26,960 nucleotides of DNA from Anaerolineaceae bacterium UBA4799 (GTDB lineage Bacteria > Chloroflexota > Anaerolineae > Anaerolineales > Anaerolineaceae), in the NCBI GenBank assembly GCA_002402725.1, contig DHGL01000009.1, positions 1 to 26,960 on the forward strand. The letters are read 5' to 3'. A program made the translations under genes and the position numbers. This document shows, in pieces, positions 9,104 through 17,361 of the stretch. Position 1 is the stretch's first letter. Each line of letters starts with the position of its first letter. The notes below the pieces were generated by a model. The model saw only the letters and a list, made by a program, of their open reading frames with translations. It did no database searches and was not told where the DNA came from.

Positions 9104-10023
9104 TTTTGCTCTATCATTTGATTTTTCCAGATGATACCCCGGCTGACGCCCGGAACGCGGGGAAGGTTTTGAAACTGAAGGATTTCAAACGGCACATCAC
9201 CTGGCTGAATAAATACTTCAATATCGTTTCACTGAAGGAACACATAAATTTAGCAGCTGACCGAACAAGTAGCAATCGAATATGCATTGCGATCACCTTC
9301 GATGATGGTTATCAACGTACATTTGATTTAATCTCCCCTTTTCTAGTAAAGGAAGAAATCCCGGTGACATTTTTTGTCACCACTTCACATCTATCAGATG
9401 ACCAATTACTGTGGTTCGTTTACTTCAACGCGCTTTGTTTTGAAAAAACCTATCCTGATATCACAATTAGCGGAAAAATCTATCTCCTAAATTCTGAGAA
9501 AAACTGCTATACCGCTTGGAGAACATTGATCAACCTGGCAAGGCATAGCGGTGACGCGATCGCTTTTTCACGGAACTTTTCCAGAGATTATCCCCTTCCG
9601 GAGTCTATTGTTCAAAAATACCTGGGATTGACCGAAAAACAGATTTCAGAAATTGGAAAGAGTCCATTCCTAGCGTTGGGCGGGCATACCCATCATCATC
9701 CCTACTTAAACCAGATCTCTCAGAAAATTCAATACCAGGAAATGCTTCAAAACAAACAAATACTCGAAAGGTTATCCGGAAAACCGGTTGAGCATTTTGC
9801 GTATACTGGTGGTGTCTACAACATGCAATCAATTACTGCCGCGAAAGAAGCCGGTTTTCACGCCGCTTTTGCAGTAAATCCCAGAAGGTTAAACGCTGAA
9901 CCGCTTTTTGAAATTCCTCGAACCGATATCTACTCTCCTTCATTGTTAAAACTAACGCTCAAGGTTACAGGTATCGTCAATTTTGCCAGACGGATAGGGT
10001 ATCAACGAATAGATGGCGAATAA
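9100..10023 (+). CDS. Polysaccharide deacetylase (NodB/CE4 family)
   Basis: A 307-residue enzyme of carbohydrate esterase family 4, which removes N- or O-acetyl groups from sugars with the help of a metal. Motif 1 is AITFDDGYQRTF (64-75), giving the catalytic base D68 and metal ligand D69. Motif 2 is GGHTHHHPYL (194-203), with the HxxxH metal pair. A later FAYTGG (233-238) stands where FAYPxG is usual, so the Pro is replaced by Thr. There is no signal peptide, so it may act in the cytoplasm on the lipid-linked sugar or nucleotide sugar. Its presence suggests an N-acetylated sugar in the repeat unit. It overlaps its neighbours by 4 and 11 bases. Confidence 0.88.
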   Translation: MILLYHLIFPDDTPADARNAGKVLKLKDFKRHITWLNKYFNIVSLKEHINLAADRTSSNRICIAITFDDGYQRTFDLISPFLVKEEIPVTFFVTTSHLSDDQLLWFVYFNALCFEKTYPDITISGKIYLLNSEKNCYTAWRTLINLARHSGDAIAFSRNFSRDYPLPESIVQKYLGLTEKQISEIGKSPFLALGGHTHHHPYLNQISQKIQYQEMLQNKQILERLSGKPVEHFAYTGGVYNMQSITAAKEAGFHAAFAVNPRRLNAEPLFEIPRTDIYSPSLLKLTLKVTGIVNFARRIGYQRIDGE

Positions 10024-11062
10024 ACCAACCATTCTAATGATCGGTAATTACCTGGCATCTCCCAAGCATAACCGCAATATCTGGCATGCTCTTTCTGAAC
10101 ACCTGGAAGATGTAGGTTGGAACATCATCACCACCTCTACCAAGGAACGCCAACTTACCCGCCTGTTGGACATGTTGTTCACAATTATCAAAGAGAGAAA
10201 CAAATACGTCCTGGCACAGATCGACGTTTTCAGCGGAAGGGCTTTTACGTTTGCCGAAATCTGTACTTGGCTACTGTGTCAACTCAAGAAACCGGTTATC
10301 CTCACGCTTCACGGCGGCAACCTGCCGGCTTTTGCGAAGCAATTTCCAAAGAAAGTACAGCGCTTGTTATTGTCCGCTGATGAGGTGGTCGCGCCTTCTG
10401 ATTACCTTGTCAGGCAATTGCAGGAATATCGTGACGATATCAGGCTCATCCCCAATGGCATTGATAGCTCCCGTTATCCTTACCGCCACCGTGTACATCT
10501 AAAACCCAAACTCGTGTGGTTGAGGGCTTTCCACCGTATTTACAATCCCGAACTCGCGATACAGGCGCTGGCTGTGCTCAAGGATGAGTTTCCTGAGATT
10601 CACCTGTGGATGATCGGCCCGGATAAAGGCGACGGCAGCCTGCAAAATACCATTCTATTGGCAAAAACTCTGCAGGTTGCAGAACGGGTCGAATTCATAC
10701 CTGGTGTTGCAAAATCAGATGTGCCGCTCTGGCTCAACAAGGGTGACATTTTTCTAAACACCTCAAATTATGATAATACCCCGGTCAGCGTAATGGAAGC
10801 GATGGCCTGCGGCTTATGCCTGGTCAGCACGAATGTTGGCGGAATCCCGTATCTATTGAAAGAGAATGTTGATGCCCTGCTGATCCCGCCAAATGACCCG
10901 GAAGCCATGACTAATGCTATTCGACGTGTCCTGACGGAGCCCGCTCTGGCAGCCAGGCTCTCTGCAAGCGCAAGGTTCCGTGCACAAGATCTTGACTGGT
11001 CAGTAATTCTGCCAAAATGGGAAACTCTTTTCACTGGGGTCATCGAGTCGTCCCATGTCTAA
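10013..11062 (+). CDS. GT4 family glycosyltransferase
   Basis: A 349-residue GT-B enzyme. Visible motifs are VILTLHGGNLP (95-105), an acceptor-side loop, IPNGIDSSRY (146-155) at the domain joint, and DNTPVSVMEAMACG (254-267) in the donor domain. E262 is the second Glu of EX7E, while the first is replaced by Asp (D254), a conservative change. There is a run of overlaps with both neighbours (11 and 8 bases), so it belongs to the same operon as the deacetylase. It is GC-richer than the preceding two genes. The substrate is unknown. Confidence 0.88.
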   Translation: MANKPTILMIGNYLASPKHNRNIWHALSEHLEDVGWNIITTSTKERQLTRLLDMLFTIIKERNKYVLAQIDVFSGRAFTFAEICTWLLCQLKKPVILTLHGGNLPAFAKQFPKKVQRLLLSADEVVAPSDYLVRQLQEYRDDIRLIPNGIDSSRYPYRHRVHLKPKLVWLRAFHRIYNPELAIQALAVLKDEFPEIHLWMIGPDKGDGSLQNTILLAKTLQVAERVEFIPGVAKSDVPLWLNKGDIFLNTSNYDNTPVSVMEAMACGLCLVSTNVGGIPYLLKENVDALLIPPNDPEAMTNAIRRVLTEPALAARLSASARFRAQDLDWSVILPKWETLFTGVIESSHV

Positions 11063-12431
11063 ACTGGATGCATTGTATAAAGCTATGCCGGTCTGGGTGC
11101 AAAATGCCATGGTAACTTTCTATGGTCTCTACTGGCATTGGGCACGTTTTGGGGGGAATTATAAAAGTCGCAAGACAGAATTTCAGACCAGGGAGAACTT
11201 TTCTTCGGAGGAATGGTCTGTTTACCAGCGGAATCAATTAAGGAGCATACTGGCGATATGTGAAAAACAAGTCCCTTATTACAGGAACACCTGGCCTGAA
11301 TCTGTCCAGCCATCAATAGAAGAAGGTGAACTTTTTGGAATCCCTCTACTTGAAAAAGACACCATCCGGAGCAATCCTGGTCAGTTCCTACGCCAGGACT
11401 TGTCACCGCATCCGAGATTTGTATTTCACACATCAGGAACTACCGGAACTCCTATAATCAGTACTTTTTCATTATCTGAACTTCGCAACTCGATGGCGCT
11501 GCGTGAAGTGCGCTCGGCCAATTGGGCTGGTGTCTCCTTCAGTGAACCACGCGCCACATTTTCTGGCCGACTGGTGGAACCAGATCCCGAACAGACCAAA
11601 ACAATTTATCGTTATAATGCTATAGAGAGACAGGTTTATTTTTCTGCTTTTCACCTAAAACCAACCACTGCAACTCAATATGTATACGCCTTAAGAAAAC
11701 ATCATGTTACTTGGATGACAGGATATGCAGTTTCTTTTTACTTACTCGCGAAATACATTCTGGAGCAAGCAATACAAGTTCCACCATTGAAAGCGATTAT
11801 CACGACCAGTGAAAAACTGACAGAAGAAATGCGCCAGGTAATACAGGAGGCATATAAATGCAGGGTGTACGAAGAGTACAGCACCGTTGAGAATGCTCTT
11901 TTCGCCAGCGAATGCGAGCATGGCCGGCTGCACGTAAGCCCGGATGTCGGGATTGTTGAAATCTTACGCCCGGATGGAACCTCATGTGAGCCGGGAGAAA
12001 TCGGTGAAGTGGTCACCACCTGCCTGTTGCGAACATACCAACCCCTGATTCGCTTTCGCTTGGGCGACCTCGCGACCTGGGACCCGGAACCCTGCCCCTG
12101 CGGTCGGTCAATGCCTGTAATAAAGGAAGTGATTGGACGAATAGAAGATGTTGTCACCGGACCAGATGGCCGCCAGATGGTGCGCTTTCATGGCATCTTC
12201 GTGAATCAACCTCACGTCATTGAAGGGCAAATCATTCAAGAGAATCTTACGGATTTCACGGTCAAAGTTGTGCCGGTGAATGGTTTTTCTCAATCAGATG
12301 AAATGGATATTCGTAATCGCATGTTCCAGAGATTGGGAAGAGAAGTAAATGTGAAAGTAGAAATAGTGCCAGAAATTCCTAGAACAAAATCAGGTAAATT
12401 CCAGGCGGTGATTTCGAAAGTAAAGAAGTGA
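11055..12431 (+). CDS. Phenylacetate-CoA ligase-like (PaaK/CapK family) adenylate-forming protein
   Basis: A 458-residue member of the acyl-adenylate-forming family most like PaaK and the CapK proteins of capsule loci. The ATP-binding loop is HTSGTTGTP (125-133). YEEYSTVE (272-279) corresponds to the family's YGxTE block, FRLGDLA (334-340) to the ATP-ribose-binding YRTGD motif, and CPCGRSMPVIKEVIGRIEDV (347-366) to the family-specific Cys-rich hinge. The C-terminal SGKFQAV (about 447) holds the conserved Lys. The activated substrate is not evident. In glycan loci such proteins may activate an acid that decorates a sugar; this is inference. It overlaps the GT4 before it by 8 bases and the next gene by 4. 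Confidence 0.85.
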   Translation: MSKLDALYKAMPVWVQNAMVTFYGLYWHWARFGGNYKSRKTEFQTRENFSSEEWSVYQRNQLRSILAICEKQVPYYRNTWPESVQPSIEEGELFGIPLLEKDTIRSNPGQFLRQDLSPHPRFVFHTSGTTGTPIISTFSLSELRNSMALREVRSANWAGVSFSEPRATFSGRLVEPDPEQTKTIYRYNAIERQVYFSAFHLKPTTATQYVYALRKHHVTWMTGYAVSFYLLAKYILEQAIQVPPLKAIITTSEKLTEEMRQVIQEAYKCRVYEEYSTVENALFASECEHGRLHVSPDVGIVEILRPDGTSCEPGEIGEVVTTCLLRTYQPLIRFRLGDLATWDPEPCPCGRSMPVIKEVIGRIEDVVTGPDGRQMVRFHGIFVNQPHVIEGQIIQENLTDFTVKVVPVNGFSQSDEMDIRNRMFQRLGREVNVKVEIVPEIPRTKSGKFQAVISKVKK

Positions 12432-13432
12432 TTACCATCATCCTCCCTGTTCGTAATGAAGCGAAATACATTCGGGCTGTGTTAGATGCCGTTCTCACTC
12501 AAACCTTTCCTCAAGACGAGATTGAGATCCTCGTCGCGGACGGCATGTCAACAGATGGCACTCGCGAGATTTTCAAGGAATTCCAACAGAGTCATCCCCA
12601 GATCAAATTACTGGATAACCCTGGTAAAATCGTCCCGATAGGCATGAACATCGCCTTGAGACAAGCCCGGGGGGAGATCGTTATTCGAGTGGATGGACAC
12701 ACCGAGATTGCCCCCAATTATGTAAGCAATTGTGTTGCAGCTCTTCAACGTACAGGGGCAGATAATGTAGGTGGATGCATGACTCCGATAGGGACCACTC
12801 CTTTTGGCAAAGCCGTCGCTACAGCAACAAGTACTCCATTTGGCATTGGTGATTCAAAATTCCATTATTCAACCCTCGAGGAAGTAGTTGATTCAGTGTA
12901 CATGGGAGCATGGAATAAGGAGGTTTTTTATAAAATCGGTTTATTTGATGAAGAATTAGTACGTAACCAGGACGATGAATTTAATTATCGATTACGCAAA
13001 TTCGGGGGAAGAATCGTACTCGACCCCAATATTCGCTCTTGTTATACAACCAGATCGACACCATTCTCATTATGGAAACAGTATTACGAATATGGTCTTT
13101 ATAAAGTCAGAGTTCTCCAGAAACACCCAAGACAAATGAGCATCAGGCAATTTATTCCACCACTTTTTGTCCTCGGTATATTAGCCTCCTTGTGGCTTCT
13201 TTTCCTATATCATTGGGGATGGGTCCTTTTTGTTTTAATTCTGGGGGCATACCTGGTGGTTAATCTCGTACTCTCCACACATTATTCATTAAGAAAAAAC
13301 AAGAAGCTAATGATCGAACTACCTTTAGCCTATTTCATTATCCATTTGAGTTACGGTTCTGGATTTCTCACTGGCCTTTTCAAATTCTGGAATCGCTGGG
13401 GAGATAAAAAGGGTCTCGTACCCGATGAATGA
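12428..13432 (+). CDS. GT2 family glycosyltransferase, ExoA-like
   Basis: A 334-residue membrane-anchored GT2 enzyme. It starts at GTG, overlapping the previous stop as GTGA. Motifs are ITIILPVRNEAKYIRAVLDA (2-21), VADGMSTDGT (36-45), VIRVDGHTEI (85-94) and NQDDEFNYRLRKFGG (180-194). The DGH in place of DxD and the QDDEFNYRLR block are as in the ExoA group from succinoglycan synthesis. Three hydrophobic segments follow at about 245-262, 264-284 and 300-325, so the catalytic domain is held at the cytoplasmic face of the membrane. The gene is AT-rich in its second half and overlaps the methyltransferase by 8 bases. The sugar transferred here cannot be inferred from ExoA. Confidence 0.85.
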   Translation: MITIILPVRNEAKYIRAVLDAVLTQTFPQDEIEILVADGMSTDGTREIFKEFQQSHPQIKLLDNPGKIVPIGMNIALRQARGEIVIRVDGHTEIAPNYVSNCVAALQRTGADNVGGCMTPIGTTPFGKAVATATSTPFGIGDSKFHYSTLEEVVDSVYMGAWNKEVFYKIGLFDEELVRNQDDEFNYRLRKFGGRIVLDPNIRSCYTTRSTPFSLWKQYYEYGLYKVRVLQKHPRQMSIRQFIPPLFVLGILASLWLLFLYHWGWVLFVLILGAYLVVNLVLSTHYSLRKNKKLMIELPLAYFIIHLSYGSGFLTGLFKFWNRWGDKKGLVPDE

Positions 13433-14114
13433 TCTGGATCGTCTACGAAAGGAATATAAATCCCGAGAGCAGCGGCTTACGGGGCAGAATTTATATTCAA
13501 AGGATAATCCTGCATATCGAAATACGATTGAACAGCGACGTCTTGCTTTAGAAAGAATTCTCCTTCAACAAGGAATTCGCGACCTGTCAGAGATTAAAGT
13601 TCTCGAGATTGGTTGCGGCTCTGGCGGTGTCCTTAAAGAATTTTTGAACATGGGAGTTAAACCAAACGCACTTCATGGCATCGACCTTCTTTTTAATCGG
13701 TTATTGGAAGCCAGAAGTTTTTTACCAGCAGCAGCGATTCTTAATGCTGATGGTCAAGATTTGCCTTTTCCAACAGCGTCATTCGATTTCGTCATACAAT
13801 ACACAGCCTTCTCTTCTGTCCTAGACCCTGAAATTAAGAAAAACATGGCAGCTGATATGTTGCGGGTCTTGAAACCTGGGGGATATGTCATCTGGTACGA
13901 CTTCTGGTGGAATCCAAAAAACAAGCAAACGAAAGGAATAAAACAACCAGAGATAAAACGACTCTTTCCTAGTTGCAACTATCAAAGTACAAAGATAACT
14001 CTTGCACCACCCATATCCCGTTTGTTAGCGCCATTTTCAGAAAAGCTGGTATTAGTATTGGAATCTTTTTATTTTTTAAACACTCATTTTTTAGTACTGA
14101 TTGCAAAACAATAA
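13425..14114 (+). CDS. Class I SAM-dependent methyltransferase
   Basis: A 229-residue Rossmann-fold methyltransferase. Motif I, which binds S-adenosylmethionine, is VLEIGCGSGGV (59-69). The acidic end of strand 2 is HGIDLL (84-89), motif II is LPFPTASFDFVIQ (113-125), and MLRVLKPGGYVIWYD lies at about 145-159. It probably methylates a sugar or a glycan terminus of the polymer, judging from its place among glycosyltransferases. Start ATG overlaps the ExoA-like gene. The gene is AT-rich, and a 109-base gap (14115-14223) with no visible promoter or terminator separates it from the next gene. Confidence 0.85.
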   Translation: MNDLDRLRKEYKSREQRLTGQNLYSKDNPAYRNTIEQRRLALERILLQQGIRDLSEIKVLEIGCGSGGVLKEFLNMGVKPNALHGIDLLFNRLLEARSFLPAAAILNADGQDLPFPTASFDFVIQYTAFSSVLDPEIKKNMAADMLRVLKPGGYVIWYDFWWNPKNKQTKGIKQPEIKRLFPSCNYQSTKITLAPPISRLLAPFSEKLVLVLESFYFLNTHFLVLIAKQ

Positions 14115-14223
14115 CTTTCAAAAAACAACCCCTTATCACTTCTTTTACAAAGAAATCACGATATTGTTTTCACAACATTAGACGTTCTTATCTATTGAAC
14201 CTTGCCGGATACGGTCTGCATCT

Positions 14224-15312
14224 ATGAACCCTTTGAAAAAACATGCTAATGTCAGATTTCATATCATCAACGAATCGGTTCATTTATCACAACTATACGC
14301 TGGCTTCGGGCTCCTAGAAGCAGATGGAAGAATAACCAATTATTACGATAAATCACCTTATTACCAGCTTTACAGCCATGGTTCGCGGATCATAACTGCA
14401 ACGGTAAACAATTCCATCAAACTCGCCTACGACATGGATGACGATAACCGCATCATTACCGAGGTCCTCGATTGGAGCGATTTTTACTTTAAGCGCAGTT
14501 ATTCAAAGGCAGCGCATGAAGGTATCTCCGCGAAGAACCAGCCGTTAGGGCTTTACTACCTGGTGTATGGTCCCCGTATGGGGCTGTCCAGGCGTTTGAT
14601 GAAAAACCTGCAGGTGACCCGTCAAAGTAAAGCCATTGACCTTGCCAAATTGCTCGTGCTGCACAGCCGCTTACTATCCGGGCTCTTCTCACTCAAGGGA
14701 GGTTCATCAGTCAACTGGTACAGTCGTTTTGAAGGCAGCCCGGGCATGAAGCAAGACCCCAAGGTTATCTTCATGACGCAGGTCTGGAATACACACAACA
14801 TCTCAAACAGGCAGATCCTTGAGGAGAGGCTGGAAATCAATAAGATGCGATGCGAGTGTATTGGTTTGCTCAGGAAGGAATTCCCAAAGCAATTCTTTGG
14901 GGGCATCTACCCCAGCGAATATGCGCTCGCAATCCACAAAGACTTTGTACTCCCTGATAAGAGGGTCTTTCACAAGAAAAATTACCTCACTCGCATGCAC
15001 GCCTCCGATATCGGGGTTTCGACCATGGGCCTGTTCGGTTCCAATGGCGGAAAACTGGGGGAATATGTGGCTGCTGCAAAAGCGATCGTGACTGAGCGCC
15101 TGCGTTACCAGGTCCCCGGTGATTTTGAAAGCGGGTTGAATTACCTTGAATTCACCACGCCCGAGGAATGTGTGTCCCAGGTGCGCAGATTGGTGGACAA
15201 CCCTGATCTGCGGTTCACGATGATGCAGCGCAATCATACATACTATCAATCCTGCCTGCGGCCGGATGTGCTGGTCTGGAACAGCCTGCAGAAGGCACTG
15301 GGAGTTCAGTAG
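14224..15312 (+). CDS. Unassigned protein, probably GT-B type glycosyltransferase
   Basis: A 362-residue soluble protein that I cannot place in a family. A strand-like DPKVIFMTQVWNT at about 178-190 precedes the second half, and the segment GSNGGKLGEYVAAAKAIVTE (about 274-293) resembles the donor-side helix of GT-B enzymes, where a G-x-K-x-x-E-Y pattern is common. The C-terminal part (LEFTTPEECVSQVRRLVDNP) also reads like the last helices of GT4/GT1 proteins. No GGxE loop or EX7E is clear. The ATG at 14224 has only a poor ribosome binding site. Composition returns to GC-rich after about 14400. Function as a glycosyltransferase is inferred from fold-like features and position. Confidence 0.55.
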   Translation: MNPLKKHANVRFHIINESVHLSQLYAGFGLLEADGRITNYYDKSPYYQLYSHGSRIITATVNNSIKLAYDMDDDNRIITEVLDWSDFYFKRSYSKAAHEGISAKNQPLGLYYLVYGPRMGLSRRLMKNLQVTRQSKAIDLAKLLVLHSRLLSGLFSLKGGSSVNWYSRFEGSPGMKQDPKVIFMTQVWNTHNISNRQILEERLEINKMRCECIGLLRKEFPKQFFGGIYPSEYALAIHKDFVLPDKRVFHKKNYLTRMHASDIGVSTMGLFGSNGGKLGEYVAAAKAIVTERLRYQVPGDFESGLNYLEFTTPEECVSQVRRLVDNPDLRFTMMQRNHTYYQSCLRPDVLVWNSLQKALGVQ

Positions 15313-15320
15313 AAAACAGG

Positions 15321-15821
15321 GTGTCAAAACCACTCAAGACCCTCCTCTTCCGCTGGCTGCCCTTGTTCCTCTGGGCAGTTATCATTTTCATCCTCTCCAA
15401 CGAGCCAAATCCGTACAGCCACATCCCCGGCCGTCTCTACAGCTGGTTATGGTGGACGAAGCTCTTCGGGCAATCCCTCATCTTCTACCTCGGCGGGATC
15501 TCTCACGTCCTTGAATACACCATCCTGTCATACCTGCTGGCACGGGCGCTGCTCTGGAGAGGAGAATACAATCGAGGGCAGCTATTCAAGGTAATCTTCC
15601 TCACCTTGCTCTACGCCTTCACCGATGAATTCCACCAGTCCTTCATCCCCGGGCGCGCCTTCCAGTTGATTGACCTGGTTCTCGATACCCTCGGTTCGTT
15701 CTTCGGGACCGCGATATACCTGCTCTACCTGAAGCGGGCGGAAATAAATCAAAGCAGGTTTATGCAGGTTCTCCGCAGCCTACCCTCCCGTTGTAAGAAG
15801 TGGAAAATAAATCGGACATAG
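15321..15821 (+). CDS. VanZ family membrane protein
   Basis: A 166-residue integral membrane protein with about four spans (roughly 10-26, 50-78, 88-102, 117-137). The VanZ signature is present: SHVLEYTILSYLLARALL (61-78), and TDEFHQSFIPGRAFQLIDLV (101-120) followed by DTLGS. VanZ itself gives low-level teicoplanin resistance, and relatives are common next to surface-glycan genes, where their role is unknown. Start GTG 15321 is 8 bases after the previous stop. This is the last gene of the plus-strand run and is followed 24 bases later by a terminator. The C-terminus is basic (SRCKKWKINRT). Confidence 0.88.
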   Translation: MSKPLKTLLFRWLPLFLWAVIIFILSNEPNPYSHIPGRLYSWLWWTKLFGQSLIFYLGGISHVLEYTILSYLLARALLWRGEYNRGQLFKVIFLTLLYAFTDEFHQSFIPGRAFQLIDLVLDTLGSFFGTAIYLLYLKRAEINQSRFMQVLRSLPSRCKKWKINRT

Positions 15822-15845
15822 AAAACAGGTATGCTCCAATGCGAC

Positions 15846-15874
15846 AAAGCGCGGTCATTGGCCGCGCTTTTTTA
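15846..15874 (+). terminator. Rho-independent terminator after the plus-strand operon
   Basis: A perfect 9-base-pair stem, AAAGCGCGG (15846-15854) with CCGCGCTTT (15862-15870), closes a 7-base loop. The stem ends in a run of T continuing to 15873. It lies between the VanZ-type gene and the convergent sugar transferase gene. The A run on the other side is short, so termination of minus-strand transcription is less certain. Confidence 0.85.
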
Positions 15875-15888
15875 TTCCACCAGGCATT

Positions 15889-17361
15889 TCAATACCCCCC
15901 TGTCCTCCTCGCCACCACCCACAGCGTTTTCAGCAGGATGGAAATATCCAACCAGATTGTCCAGTGGCGGATGTAATACTCGTCTAGCGAAACGCGATAG
16001 GCGTAACTGGTATCTGAGCGGCCCGAGACCTGCCACAAGCCCGAAAGCCCCGGCCGAACTTTCTTGTAAAGTTCTAAACCACCCTGGTAGAACTTCACCT
16101 CGTCCTGCACAATTGGCCGCGGACCGACGAAGCTCATCTCCCCTTTGAGGATATTGATGATCTGCGGCAATTCATCCACGCTCGAGCGGCGTAACCAGCG
16201 CCCGATGCGCGTGACCCGTGGATCCTGCTTTAGTTTGTGATTCGCCTCCCACTCCATGCGCAGGCTGGCATCCCGGGCAACAAGATCCTCCAACAGCTCA
16301 TCGGCGCCGCACACCATGGTGCGGAATTTCCAGATGCGCACCGCTTTTCCTCCCCTGCCGATGCGCTCGTGGCGGTAAAACACCGCACCGGGCGAATCCA
16401 ATTTGATCAAAAGTGCGATTACAGCCATGAGTGGCAGCGAAATGATGAAACCAAACACGCCCAGTAGCAGGTCGATGGCGCGCTTTATGCCGCGCTGCAA
16501 CGGTTTAAGTAAATTGGATTCCACCTCCAGCCCCAGCAGCCCATCGATATTGTGAGCGGTCACCGCCGGACCGCCCAGCCAGTTCAACTTTGTGATGAGC
16601 AGCAGGCGTCGTAGCCCGAAGGATTGCTCATCCACCAGCAGCGTATTGAGGTGGGCGGAGACCTCGTCCGGGACAATCACCGCCATGCGGATACCCAGAC
16701 CGCGCAGCAGGTCACGGCTGGTGGCAAACAGACTGGCATCGAGCAGTGAAACACCGGGCTCATCCAGCGTGTATTGCGGGTCAGACTCCGAATTTTGAAC
16801 GATCAACAGTGGGTTTAGCCCGAACTGGTAATTATCCTTGAGAAAGTGATAAATCTTGCGCCCTTTTTCTCCGAAACCGATGATGGCGATGGGTTCTCCC
16901 CAAATTCCAATGCGGGAACCCAGTAGTTTGGCCAAAGCGCGAAGGAGAGGAATCAATATCACTGCCAGCACCCAAAAAAGCAGGAACACGAAACGAGAGA
17001 ACTGCAACCCGCGCTGCGTGAGGAAGAGGAAGACGGACAGCAGGATCATCACCACGCTAATCGAAATGGTTGTGGAGCGCAGCGCTTCATCCGGTGAGAT
17101 ACCGTTGCCAGGATAAAGGTGGGCGAAAAAATTCGCCAATAAGAATACAAACAGGTAAGGGATGAGCGCGTAATACTGTGCCGGGTCAGTCAGGCGCGGC
17201 GAGAAAAGCGAACGGATCAACACCGCCAGCCACCCAGCAAGCAGCAGCGAAACCGCATCCACCAGCAGCATATAAACGGACATGAGTACCCGTTTATGAC
17301 GGTTCAAAAAGCGGGCTTGCGCGGAACCCCCCCGCTCCCCTTCACCATTTGATTCTGCCAT
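15889..17361 (-). CDS. Exopolysaccharide polyprenyl glycosylphosphotransferase (WbaP/WcaJ type)
   Basis: A 490-residue initiating enzyme that transfers a sugar-1-phosphate from a nucleotide sugar to undecaprenyl phosphate, the first step of repeat-unit synthesis. Four N-terminal spans lie at about 30-50, 66-82, 99-116 and 121-140. A nucleotide-binding-like middle domain has IIGFGEKGRK (160-169). After a membrane segment (296-318) comes the catalytic domain, with KFRTM (345-349), RRSSVDELPQ (391-400), FVGPRP (411-416) and RPGLSGLWQVSGR (436-448). The Asp-Glu pair 396-397 is the catalytic centre in this family. Length and order match full-size WbaP-like proteins. ATG overlaps the stop of the GT4 gene before it by one base (TGATG). 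The first sugar (galactose, glucose or other) is not decided by sequence. Confidence 0.92.
   Translation of the reverse strand: MAESNGEGERGGSAQARFLNRHKRVLMSVYMLLVDAVSLLLAGWLAVLIRSLFSPRLTDPAQYYALIPYLFVFLLANFFAHLYPGNGISPDEALRSTTISISVVMILLSVFLFLTQRGLQFSRFVFLLFWVLAVILIPLLRALAKLLGSRIGIWGEPIAIIGFGEKGRKIYHFLKDNYQFGLNPLLIVQNSESDPQYTLDEPGVSLLDASLFATSRDLLRGLGIRMAVIVPDEVSAHLNTLLVDEQSFGLRRLLLITKLNWLGGPAVTAHNIDGLLGLEVESNLLKPLQRGIKRAIDLLLGVFGFIISLPLMAVIALLIKLDSPGAVFYRHERIGRGGKAVRIWKFRTMVCGADELLEDLVARDASLRMEWEANHKLKQDPRVTRIGRWLRRSSVDELPQIINILKGEMSFVGPRPIVQDEVKFYQGGLELYKKVRPGLSGLWQVSGRSDTSYAYRVSLDEYYIRHWTIWLDISILLKTLWVVARRTGGY

Noticed and set aside
11738..12157. Minus-strand frame of 139 codons
   Set aside because: It is antisense to the PaaK-like gene, whose motifs are unambiguous.
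14803..15333. Minus-strand frame of 176 codons
   Set aside because: It is antisense to the GT-B-like gene in a GC-rich stretch, and its translation has no domain or membrane pattern.
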